Assembly: GCA_026786155.1 (NCBI GenBank)
Contig: JAJAYR010000156.1
Coordinates: 1 to 6,882 of the forward strand
Direction: 5' to 3'
DNA length: 6,882 bases
Source of the DNA: Pyrinomonadaceae bacterium
Lineage (GTDB): Bacteria > Acidobacteriota > Blastocatellia > Pyrinomonadales > Pyrinomonadaceae
Position 1 is the first letter of the stretch; every line of letters starts with the position of its first letter. Under the pieces are notes generated by a model that did no database searches, had not been told where the DNA came from, and saw nothing but the letters and a program-made list of their open reading frames with translations. A program made the position numbers and the translations under genes. This document shows positions 1 to 6,204 of this stretch, one piece after another.

Positions 1-290
1 GTCCCGTTCGGTAAAATGCCGAGTTCGCAATCTCTTCCGCTTTCTAAAATCCCGTTTGCCACTTCGTTGATCGTGCCGTCGCCGCCGCAGGCGATAATAA
101 ATCCGCGCCCGTTTTCCGCGCCGCGTTTCGCCAGTAAAAGACCGTCGCCTGACTTTTTCGTAAATGCAACTTGAAACGCGCCGAAGTGCGCCCGCAAATC
201 CGAAGCGATCCCCGCCCAAGCCGATTCGGTTGAACCGGCGGCTGATTTTGGATTGACGATGACTAAAGGAAGGCTTGAATCAATTGACAT
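1..290 (-). CDS. Diacylglycerol/lipid kinase, N-terminal part (cut by window edge)
   Basis: The leftward frame starts at ATG 290-288 and is still open at base 1, giving 96 complete codons. Motifs are those of the diacylglycerol kinase catalytic domain (DAGK_cat; YegS/BmrU/DgkB type): an N-terminal strand LPLVIVNPKSAAG (residues 7-19), the nucleotide-binding GGDGTINEV (69-77) followed by ANGI, and the start of an LPNGT element (93-97) just at the window edge. Family members are cytoplasmic or membrane-associated ATP-dependent kinases of about 290-330 residues that phosphorylate diacylglycerol or related lipids, so roughly the first third is present. The exact lipid substrate cannot be told. 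There is no strong Shine-Dalgarno sequence before the ATG, but no other in-frame start gives the complete first strand. It is divergent from the gene at 362, with a 71-base gap. Confidence 0.9.
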   Translation of the reverse strand, partial: MSIDSSLPLVIVNPKSAAGSTESAWAGIASDLRAHFGAFQVAFTKKSGDGLLLAKRGAENGRGFIIACGGDGTINEVANGILESGRDCELGILPNG

Positions 291-361
291 TGTAGGCAAG
301 TGTAAGGAAAATTTAACCGATTGGCAAAGATGTATTTGGTAACGCAAAAGTTCCGTTAAAA

Positions 362-739
362 ATGAAAATAATTACTTTTGATGGTGTTGATCTAGAAGAT
401 AGTTTTATTCTTGGCTGGTATTTCGATTTTGCTGTGAAAAAACTCGTCTTCGATTTGGAAGTCAGCTTATGGCAGGGAAATAAATATTACACGCCGCCCG
501 TCAATGGAGAATATACTTGCTACAAACGCGGGACTTTGGTTTTTGATGATGTTCAAAGCATTGATGGTTTGTTGCCGATGGATTCCGTGAAGCATACGAA
601 TGACATTGACGGAAGTATTGATTATGGAAATGTTGAATCATTACGTTGCGAAAGCGACGACACATATAAAGTTGACGGCGATTTTGGTGAAGTGAGCGTG
701 CATTGCAGAGATGTTCGCTTAGAAATTAATGATGTATAA
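362..739 (+). CDS. Hypothetical protein, 125 aa, AT-rich
   Basis: This is an intact ATG-to-TAA frame not overlapped by a better candidate. I do not recognise the family. The protein is acidic, lacks a signal peptide or membrane segment, and is mostly short beta-type stretches. Examples are FILGWYFDFAVKKLVFDLEV (15-34), a Tyr-rich central part, and a C-terminal GDFGEVSVHCRDVRLEI (106-122). An all-beta fold of this size resembles many small immunity-like or DUF proteins, but that is only an impression. GC is about 39% by count over 360 bases, while the kinase and aminopeptidase genes beside it are often above 50%, which hints at separate acquisition. No clear Shine-Dalgarno sequence precedes the ATG. 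A second ATGATG lies inside its last codons. Confidence 0.65.
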   Translation: MKIITFDGVDLEDSFILGWYFDFAVKKLVFDLEVSLWQGNKYYTPPVNGEYTCYKRGTLVFDDVQSIDGLLPMDSVKHTNDIDGSIDYGNVESLRCESDDTYKVDGDFGEVSVHCRDVRLEINDV

Positions 740-814
740 AATACCAACTTGGCAAATCATTGAACTTGAGGCGGACATCTCTCAATTAAACTCAATATGC
801 TCATACGACTTAAC

Positions 815-2551
815 TCACTCGCCGCGCAAGTCTTCGAGATGCGACAAACCCGAATCGGCAATCGCTTTGCCGCTCGAAATCCAGCCGCGCCGAATAGTTA
901 CGCCGTTCATCGGTTCATCTTTCCAATCGAATAAACTCACGCTCAAAAAATTATCAAAATTAACTGTTGCAAGCGTCGGCTGAAAATCGAAATTCGCTGC
1001 CGTGTAATTCATTTCCTTCGACGCTTGCGCCATAAACGCCTCGATTTCGCTGATTTTGCGCGGCAGATTTTTCGTCATCCATTCCGTGCCGCCCGCCGTT
1101 ACGAGCATATCGTCTTCGATGCGAACACCGATGTTTTTATATTTCTCGAAAACGGGACGAATTTTATCCAAAAAGGCTTTGTTCGCGGGCGTGTCGGCGA
1201 GGTAGTCGAGCGCGTCTTCGCGGATGTAAATGCCCGGCTCGTTCGTCATCACCATTCCTTCCTTCAAAACCGTCGCGCCGTCGCCGCCGACATCGTGGAC
1301 GTTCATTCCGAGCCAATGTCCCCAACCGTGCATAAACCACAGGCGATACTGCGGCATTTCAATCGGTTTGCCCTGAAAAATTATTTGATAAGTCGCGTTC
1401 GGCGCATTTATTAAACCCAATTTCGTCAGACTTTGTTTGATTGATTCGGTCGCCGCCTGCGCCGGGTCGCGGAAGTTCGCGCCCGGTTTAATTTTTTTTG
1501 CGGCGGCTTCCTGCGCGTCATAAACGGCGTTGTAAATTTCGGCTTGTTCTCTGGTAAATTTGCCGCTGACCGGATAAGTGCGCGTCACGTCCGCCGTGTA
1601 ATGGTCATATTCCGCGCCGACATCCATCAGCATCAAATCGGTCTGTTTGACTTCGCCCTGCGATTCGACATAATGCAGCGTCGTCGCGTTCGGACCGCAG
1701 CCGACGATTGACGGATAGCCCCAATAATCGGCGTTGCGGCGGCGAAAAGTGTATTCGACTTCCGCCTGAACTTCATATTCCCATTTCGCTTTGCCGACCA
1801 TCGCCATCGAACGCATTTGCGCTTCGGTCGTGATGTCAATCGCGTGCTGAAGAAGTTTAATTTCCCAGGGCGATTTTATCAGTCGTAAATTTTCAAAAAG
1901 CGGTCGCGCATTTTCGATTTTTAAGCCGGAAACAGTTTTCGCAAATTCGGTTTCCCGGCGATATTCCGCTTTCCCGTCGCCGTCCGTTTCGTCTTCGGGA
2001 AGCAGCATGTAAATCGTGGCGGCATTTGAAATGCTCGTTCCGTCTTTTGCTGCGAACGCTTTTTTATCTTTTAAGGCTTGCAGAAAATCCTTTAATTCAA
2101 CCGCATCAATCATCGTTTTCACGCCCGAAATTCTATTTGCATCTTCGCGTGAATACATTTTGCCGTTCCACGTTTCCGCCGCCGGACTGCGTTTCGGCAA
2201 AAACAAAAATTCGTTCGCTTGCCCGCCGTCTTTCGTCAAAACGAGCGTCGCGCTATTTTGTTTGAGATTCGTCAAATAATAAAGATTATTTTCCTGCCGA
2301 TACATAAAATCCACGTTGCCCGCATAATTTTTCGGTTCGGCGCTCATCAAAATCAGCGTCGAATTATCAGCCATTTGTTCGATAACTGCGGCGCGGCGTT
2401 TCGCTAATTCGGTTTGCCGTTCCGCATCCGAAATGCGCGGCGCGGGCGGCGCAGCGCGAATCACCTTCGGCGCGGATTTAACGTCTGCGCCGAATGAAAA
2501 TGCGTTTAACGAAAAAGTTAAAAAAGTAAAAATTGTCAATATATTTTTCAT
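815..2551 (-). CDS. Exported Xaa-Pro aminopeptidase (M24B, PepP-like)
   Basis: This 578-residue metallopeptidase of the M24B family removes an N-terminal residue preceding proline. All five metal ligands known from E. coli PepP are visible: D310 (MDVGAEY), D321 (TADVTRT), H412 (HGWGHWLG), E438 (TNEPGIYI) and E479 (RIEDD). Second-shell H293 (TLHYVE), H408, H419 (NVHDVG) and R477 are also kept. The N-terminal creatinase-like domain spans about 45-220. Residues 1 to about 22 (MKNILTIFTFLTFSLNAFSFGA) form a signal peptide, so the enzyme is probably exported, unlike cytoplasmic PepP. Start choice: ATG 2551 has GGTGA four bases upstream and opens the signal peptide; ATG 2554 (one extra Met) is possible; ATG 2587 would bury the signal. 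After the usual family end (IEAFMAQ, 505-509), a 69-residue tail of unknown role follows. It is the last gene of a probable three-gene operon, overlapping the Uma2 stop. Confidence 0.93.
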   Translation of the reverse strand: MKNILTIFTFLTFSLNAFSFGADVKSAPKVIRAAPPAPRISDAERQTELAKRRAAVIEQMADNSTLILMSAEPKNYAGNVDFMYRQENNLYYLTNLKQNSATLVLTKDGGQANEFLFLPKRSPAAETWNGKMYSREDANRISGVKTMIDAVELKDFLQALKDKKAFAAKDGTSISNAATIYMLLPEDETDGDGKAEYRRETEFAKTVSGLKIENARPLFENLRLIKSPWEIKLLQHAIDITTEAQMRSMAMVGKAKWEYEVQAEVEYTFRRRNADYWGYPSIVGCGPNATTLHYVESQGEVKQTDLMLMDVGAEYDHYTADVTRTYPVSGKFTREQAEIYNAVYDAQEAAAKKIKPGANFRDPAQAATESIKQSLTKLGLINAPNATYQIIFQGKPIEMPQYRLWFMHGWGHWLGMNVHDVGGDGATVLKEGMVMTNEPGIYIREDALDYLADTPANKAFLDKIRPVFEKYKNIGVRIEDDMLVTAGGTEWMTKNLPRKISEIEAFMAQASKEMNYTAANFDFQPTLATVNFDNFLSVSLFDWKDEPMNGVTIRRGWISSGKAIADSGLSHLEDLRGE

Positions 2552-2560
2552 CATTTCACC
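2551..2560 (-). promoter_or_regulatory. Stop/start overlap with embedded RBS (translational coupling)
   Basis: Reading leftward, the bases GGTGAAATGA followed by TGAAAA hold, in order, a GGTGA Shine-Dalgarno-like core, ATG 2554, the Uma2 TGA stop (2553-2551) and ATG 2551. The ribosome binding site of the aminopeptidase therefore lies inside the last codons of the Uma2 gene. This arrangement usually couples translation of the second gene to the first. It also decides the start: GGTGA is one base from ATG 2554 and four from ATG 2551, favouring the latter. Confidence 0.6.
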
Positions 2561-3210
2561 CAATCTATTTTTGCCGAAGCAATCCAATTCCGAAGCAGTT
2601 TAGCCCACGCCGTGCTGCTCATCGTCCGCGCGTCGAGCAGAAAATCCGTCGCCTGCTCGCTCGCCAGAATCGGCAGTGCCAGGCTCATTTTCGCTTCCAG
2701 ATAAACGCCTTCGCGCAAAACGTAAAATTTGACTTGTTTTTTTGTAAATCGCCACACTTCCGCCACGCCGAACGCCGCAAAAATCGGCATTCGCTGACGC
2801 GGCGAACTCGTTTTGTTGATTTCGATTATCAAATCCGGCGGCGGGTCAACTTCTGAATTCAAATCTTCCTTGCCCACGATTTTTTCGAGCGACTGAATAT
2901 AAAAACAAGAATCAGGCTCAAAACCTTTACTGATATTTTTTCGCCTGAAAGTCGTCGAACCGCTCCGGCGAAAATTAACTTCCAATTCAACGGCGATTTG
3001 CTCGAACAAAGCCGCCAAATTCCGGCTGTCTTCCTCGTGCTGCAAAGAATTCGACATAGTTATCTCCAAAATGCCGCTGTCGTAAGTCAGACGCGGAAAC
3101 TGCGAATTGCGGTTATCCGCGACGAGTTCGTCATACATCTCCCAACTTACGCCGTATAAAACTTCGTTTTTAGTAAGTTTCGGTTTGGATAATTCTAAAA
3201 CTGCCGCCAT
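2551..3210 (-). CDS. Uma2 family (DUF820) protein, putative PD-(D/E)XK nuclease fold
   Basis: This 219-residue cytoplasmic protein has no signal peptide. It matches the Uma2/DUF820 layout: an N-terminal helical start (VSWEMYDELVADN, 21-33), RLTYDSGILEI (40-50), then MSNSLQHEEDSRNLAALFEQIA with the conserved His. GFEPDSCFYI (96-105), DPPPDLIIEIN (122-132) and the helix PIFAAFGVAEVWRF (142-155) follow. D100, D126 and E130 fit the acidic residues of the restriction-endonuclease-like core. At the point where relatives commonly have Lys before PIYA (as in NKLPIYA), this protein has Arg/Met (RQRMPIFA), so catalytic competence is uncertain. The family is very abundant in cyanobacteria and some Acidobacteriota and has no settled function. 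AAGGAA at 3226-3221 lies nine to ten bases before the ATG. It sits 23 bases after the NHL-M23 gene and overlaps the aminopeptidase start. Confidence 0.88.
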   Translation of the reverse strand: MAAVLELSKPKLTKNEVLYGVSWEMYDELVADNRNSQFPRLTYDSGILEITMSNSLQHEEDSRNLAALFEQIAVELEVNFRRSGSTTFRRKNISKGFEPDSCFYIQSLEKIVGKEDLNSEVDPPPDLIIEINKTSSPRQRMPIFAAFGVAEVWRFTKKQVKFYVLREGVYLEAKMSLALPILASEQATDFLLDARTMSSTAWAKLLRNWIASAKIDWVK

Positions 3211-3220
3211 AACTTTTTAC

Positions 3221-3226
3221 TTCCTT
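3221..3226 (-). promoter_or_regulatory. RBS of the Uma2 gene
   Basis: Reading leftward, AGGAAG lies nine bases before ATG 3210 within the 23-base gap after the upstream gene's TGA (3236-3234). It supports the 3210 start. The short gap has no room for an obvious promoter or terminator, so it also supports co-transcription with the NHL-M23 gene. Confidence 0.6.
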
Positions 3227-3233
3227 TGGAGAA

Positions 3234-5291
3234 TCATTTTAACACGATTATTTCGATTTCCCGCGTCGTTTGATTGCCGAAAAAATCAGACGCGAAAACG
3301 CGCAGAATATAGTTTCCGTTTTCCAAACTATCCGCGTCGAAAAAATCTTCCCGAAATTCGTCGCCGTTGACGTGGTTTGACGCGATATAATTGAAAATCG
3401 TTTCGCCCGTCGCGCCGGATTTACTGCCGACGGCATAAACGAATTTGACGGCTTCCGCGGCGGGCAGACGGTCGAACGAAATCGTCCAATTGATTTCCGA
3501 AAGCGGCGTTTTGTCTGCTTGCAAAACTTGATAACCGACGCGATAAACGCTGAGTTTTCGGCGTTCGGCATTACCGTCCATTCGGTCGTAGGCGCGGACG
3601 ACGACGCGAATTTTGCCGTTCAGTTTGATACGCGGCGTATTGGATTCGGTTTCACCGAGCGGCTTCCAATTTTCATCAAAGAGCGAAACTTTTTCAATCG
3701 TCGGCGCGATTACATCAGACGCGCCCGGCAAAATGAGCGCGTCGAGCGGGTTCATTTCCGCGCCGCTTCTGCCCGCGATGAGATGAACGTGATTCATCGA
3801 ATTGAGCGTTCCAATCGCTTCGCCCGCCGCGAATTTCGCGCCGCGCGGAACGCGCACATTCGTCAATTTGCCGCGTTCGTCGCGCGAAAATTGAAAGCGT
3901 TGATCATCGAAAATTTTATCCGTCGCGTCGCGCCCCAGTCGAATGTGAATGTAACCGAGCGTCGGCATTCGGATAAGTTCGCGCAGCGTGGCAAAATTTT
4001 CGGTTGATACGGGAAGCAGAACTTTTTCGTGGCGAATGAACCGCGCCGTTTCGCCGTAACCGCCGACAATATCGAGTCCGTTGTGAAACCACGCCTGCGA
4101 ATCGGCATCTTTAATTTCGCCGCGAATTTCGCCGGGCGTTCCGGCGATTTCGCGTTTATTTTCCGGCGGATTGTAAGTCCAGCGCGGCGGCTGAAGCGTT
4201 CTGAATTCTTCAGGCTTAAAACGCGAGTTTTTAATCGTTTCCGTCGTCATTTCCACGCCGACATCCAAGCCCGTTAAAACTCTGACGGCTTGATTATCCG
4301 CGTCGGCGACAAACAGATTGCCGCTTCCATCACTCGCTAAACCGCTCACGCTATTAAATTTTGACGGGCGCAAATCGCCGTCCGCGTAACCGCGTTTCGT
4401 GTCGGAAATCGTTTCGACCGCCGCGAAAAGTTTTCTTCCGATGGCGCGAATCGAATTGCCGTCGGCGACGTAAATCGCGCCGAACAAATCAACGGTAATC
4501 GCCGTCGGCGCGACAAAACTCGCTTGATTTAAAAATCCATCGGTCGAATTCTCCGCCCCGTTTCCCGCTAAAGTCCAAGTTTTGCCGCGTGTTTCGCCGC
4601 CGATTTCGACGACGCGAATTCGTCGGTTTTCCAAATCGGCGACGAGCAACTTGTTCTGCCAAATCGCCAAACCGCACGGCGTATCGAATTTCGCTTCAAA
4701 TCCGCGTTCCGCGTCGGCAAAACCCTGCTCGCTGCCGGCAATTGTCATAACTTTCCCGTTTTCAATGACGCGAATTTTATCGTTATAGGTGTCGGCAACG
4801 AAAATTACATCTTCCAAAATCGCTACGCCAATCGGCGCATTGAAAAGCGCGGCGTTTGAATTACCGTCGGCGTAACCTTTTTGATTTTCCACACCTGCCA
4901 CTAATTCGATTTCGCCGTTTGAGACATTCAATCGTTTTATCGTGTGCGTTTCCGAATCGGCGACGATTAAATTACCGTTTTTATCAAACGCGATTCCCGA
5001 AGGCGTGTCGAATTTGTCGGACACGAGCGTAAAAGTTTGATTGTTCGAGATGCGCCGGATTTTTCCCGTGGCGCCGTCGGAAACAAAAATTTCGCCGTCT
5101 CTGACCGCAATTCCGAACGGCTCGCCGAACTTTTCCACATCGTTTGAAATCGTCCGTGTTTTATCGAACGGAACGAACGTCCGTTGGTTTATCCGGGAAC
5201 ACGAACCCGCCAAAAACAGCGTGAAAAAAGCTGTTGAAACGACGGGTAAAATTAAGTATTTTTTGATGAAACCGTTCGGCTCGTTACTCAT
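3234..5291 (-). CDS. Lipoprotein with NHL propeller fused to an M23-like metallopeptidase domain
   Basis: This is a 685-residue protein. Residues 8-31 form a basic-hydrophobic signal ending AGSC, so Cys31 is a plausible lipidation site, although the lipobox lacks Leu at -3. Six NHL-type units start near residues 55, 94, 150, 202, 259 and 312 (for example FDTPSGIAFDKNGNLIVADS), enough for one six-bladed propeller. Residues about 400-520 carry the M23/LytM signature: HNGLD (H403, D407; HxxxD), a GYIHIRLG strand, RGAKFAAGEAIGTLNSMN, then HVH (H501, H503; HxH) and NPLDAL. All three zinc ligands and the general-base His are kept, so it may cut peptidoglycan cross-links. Residues about 528-685 look like beta-sandwich material. 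It is probably the first gene of the operon with Uma2 and the aminopeptidase. The Shine-Dalgarno sequence is weak. The NHL call is firm; M23 rests on motifs and spacing only. Confidence 0.88.
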   Translation of the reverse strand: MSNEPNGFIKKYLILPVVSTAFFTLFLAGSCSRINQRTFVPFDKTRTISNDVEKFGEPFGIAVRDGEIFVSDGATGKIRRISNNQTFTLVSDKFDTPSGIAFDKNGNLIVADSETHTIKRLNVSNGEIELVAGVENQKGYADGNSNAALFNAPIGVAILEDVIFVADTYNDKIRVIENGKVMTIAGSEQGFADAERGFEAKFDTPCGLAIWQNKLLVADLENRRIRVVEIGGETRGKTWTLAGNGAENSTDGFLNQASFVAPTAITVDLFGAIYVADGNSIRAIGRKLFAAVETISDTKRGYADGDLRPSKFNSVSGLASDGSGNLFVADADNQAVRVLTGLDVGVEMTTETIKNSRFKPEEFRTLQPPRWTYNPPENKREIAGTPGEIRGEIKDADSQAWFHNGLDIVGGYGETARFIRHEKVLLPVSTENFATLRELIRMPTLGYIHIRLGRDATDKIFDDQRFQFSRDERGKLTNVRVPRGAKFAAGEAIGTLNSMNHVHLIAGRSGAEMNPLDALILPGASDVIAPTIEKVSLFDENWKPLGETESNTPRIKLNGKIRVVVRAYDRMDGNAERRKLSVYRVGYQVLQADKTPLSEINWTISFDRLPAAEAVKFVYAVGSKSGATGETIFNYIASNHVNGDEFREDFFDADSLENGNYILRVFASDFFGNQTTREIEIIVLK

Positions 5292-5352
5292 TTTGCTGTT
5301 TCAAATTTAGCAGGAAAATCGAAAACTTTCTATTTTACGAATCAAAACCTCC

Positions 5353-5428
5353 GCGAACCTCTGCGTCTTAACTCAGCGTTACTTGGCGTTCCAAAGATTT
5401 GGTATCGCCAAGTAACGCTGAGGTTCGC
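5353..5428. repeat. Palindromic repeat whose arms differ by a 13-base insertion
   Basis: A perfect 17-base inverted repeat (5372-5388 CTCAGCGTTACTTGGCG with 5406-5422) encloses a 17-base loop that itself can form a small CCAAA/TTTGG stem. The match resumes further out: GCGAACCT at 5353-5360 is the complement of AGGTTCGC at 5421-5428. The left arm (36 bases) equals the right arm (23 bases) plus one internal block of 13 bases at 5361-5373. It lies in the divergent gap between the NHL-M23 and DUF937 starts, so it is not a terminator. A REP/MITE-like dispersed repeat or a cruciform regulatory site are the options. Confidence 0.8.
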
Positions 5429-5474
5429 AAAGAAAACCGACGCGCCATCAATTGTTTCACTCTTGAATCGCATC

Positions 5475-5483
5475 TGTTATGAT
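5475..5483 (+). promoter_or_regulatory. Candidate extended -10 promoter for the DUF937 gene
   Basis: TGTTATGAT reads as an extended -10 (TGn followed by TATGAT, one mismatch to TATAAT) 45 bases before the DUF937 start. TTGTTT at 5452-5457 is a weak -35 at a long 20-base spacing, which an extended -10 could tolerate. This is a motif match only, and sigma preferences in this organism are not known. Confidence 0.35.
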
Positions 5484-5513
5484 TACGAAACAGCGACGAA
5501 CTTAAAGAAAAAA

Positions 5514-5519
5514 AGGAGA
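5514..5519 (+). promoter_or_regulatory. Strong RBS of the DUF937 gene
   Basis: AGGAGA lies nine bases before ATG 5529 in a purine-rich leader. It fixes the start at 5529 and rules out the upstream in-frame ATG at 5463, whose extra 22 residues would be translated from the leader and this ribosome binding site. Confidence 0.8.
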
Positions 5520-5528
5520 AACAAAATT

Positions 5529-6122
5529 ATGTTTTCATTAGAAGATTTATTGGGTCAGCAGCAGGGAAGTCAAGCCGTCAACCAGATCAGCAGCACACTC
5601 GGCGCAAATCCGACGGTCACGAATATGGCGATTCAGATGGCTTTGCCGATGCTTTTGAACAGTTTGGCAAACAACGCGAAAGAACCGCAGGGCGCGGAGA
5701 ATCTGAACAACGCCTTGCAGCAGCACGACGGCGGAATTCTCGACAATCTCGGCAGTTTCTTGGGCGGCGGCAATCAAACGCCGAGCGACGACGGGCTGGG
5801 AATCTTGGGACATATTTTCGGCGGCAATCAAGGCGCGGTCGCCCAGCAGGTCAGCCAGAAAAGCGGAATGGACATCGGGCAGGTCGCCACGCTTTTAATC
5901 ACGCTCGCGCCGATTGTGATGGGCTTTTTGGGCAAGAAAAAACAGGAACAGAATCTGGACGCGAACGGGTTACAAAATATGCTCGGCGAACAGCAGCAGA
6001 CGATGCAGTCTTCGGGCAATCCGATGATGGATATGGTTTCAGGATATTTGGACAAAGACAAAGACGGCAGTTCGATGGACGATTTGGCTTCGATGGCGAT
6101 GAGCTATTTTCAAAAACGGTGA
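5529..6122 (+). CDS. DUF937 family protein (YidB-like)
   Basis: This 197-residue protein begins MFSLEDLLGQQQGSQ. Gln/Asn/Gly-rich linkers separate two helical units of the DUF937 type: residues 14-65 (VNQISSTLGANPTVTNMAIQ, then MALPMLLNSLANNAK) and 103-155 (AVAQQVSQKSGMDIGQVATL, then LITLAPIVMGFLGKKK). The LAPIVMGFLGKKK stretch is the most recognisable family block. It is moderately hydrophobic but probably packs as a helix rather than spanning a membrane, and no signal peptide is present. The C-terminus has DKDKDGSSMDDL (175-186), a calcium-loop-like motif common at the end of such proteins. The family has no established function. The gene has its own strong ribosome binding site and a candidate promoter, stands alone, is divergent from the NHL-M23 operon and converges on the hydrolase remnant. 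Confidence 0.9.
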   Translation: MFSLEDLLGQQQGSQAVNQISSTLGANPTVTNMAIQMALPMLLNSLANNAKEPQGAENLNNALQQHDGGILDNLGSFLGGGNQTPSDDGLGILGHIFGGNQGAVAQQVSQKSGMDIGQVATLLITLAPIVMGFLGKKKQEQNLDANGLQNMLGEQQQTMQSSGNPMMDMVSGYLDKDKDGSSMDDLASMAMSYFQKR

Positions 6123-6124
6123 AC

Positions 6125-6204
6125 TTAAATGAGAAATGAAATTTGAGAAGTGAGAAATTATATTCGTTAGATTTCTTACTTCTCATTTCTCATCTCTCAT
6201 TTAA
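6125..6204. repeat. Long imperfect hairpin made of inverted heptamer arrays (possible terminator)
   Basis: Arms 6127-6158 and 6171-6202 pair at 27 of 32 positions around a 12-base loop, extended by two further pairs at the base. The left arm is four degenerate copies of a 7-mer close to AATGAGA (6128-6134, 6135-6141, 6142-6148, 6149-6155), and the right arm is the inverse of the same array. It begins right after the DUF937 stop and covers the stop of the convergent hydrolase remnant, so a two-way terminator is plausible. It is not GC-rich and lacks a classic T-tract, so a dispersed intergenic repeat is an equal possibility. Confidence 0.7.

Noticed and set aside
740..814. Terminator between the convergent genes at 739 and 815
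   Set aside because: Only a 5-base TTGAG/CTCAA stem with a 10-base loop could be found and no T-tract, which is within chance.
815..983. Rightward 84-aa frame (729-983) as a complete gene
   Set aside because: Two thirds of it is antisense to the aminopeptidase tail and reads like low-complexity shadow sequence. Only the first part is kept as a possible stump.
1025..1414. Rightward 129-aa frame inside the aminopeptidase gene
   Set aside because: It is an Arg/Phe-rich antisense shadow of a gene with all catalytic motifs intact, with no ribosome binding site.
2552..2587. Upstream start (2587) for the aminopeptidase
   Set aside because: It would place 12 charged or polar residues before the signal peptide and overlap the Uma2 gene by 37 bases. 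The ATG at 2551 or 2554 explains the signal peptide and the overlap better.
3519..4007. Rightward 162-aa frame inside the NHL-M23 gene
   Set aside because: It is antisense to the M23-like domain, and its Arg/Phe/Ala-rich composition is typical of reverse-strand shadows of GCG-rich coding sequence.
5353..5428. Palindrome as a Rho-independent terminator or CRISPR repeat
   Set aside because: The flanking genes diverge from it, no T-tract follows either arm, and there is one inverted pair and not a spaced direct array.
5463..5528. 22-residue N-terminal extension of the DUF937 gene from ATG 5463
   Set aside because: The extension would be encoded by the leader, including the AGGAGA ribosome binding site and the candidate -10 element. 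The family start MFSLEDLLG at 5529 has ideal spacing.
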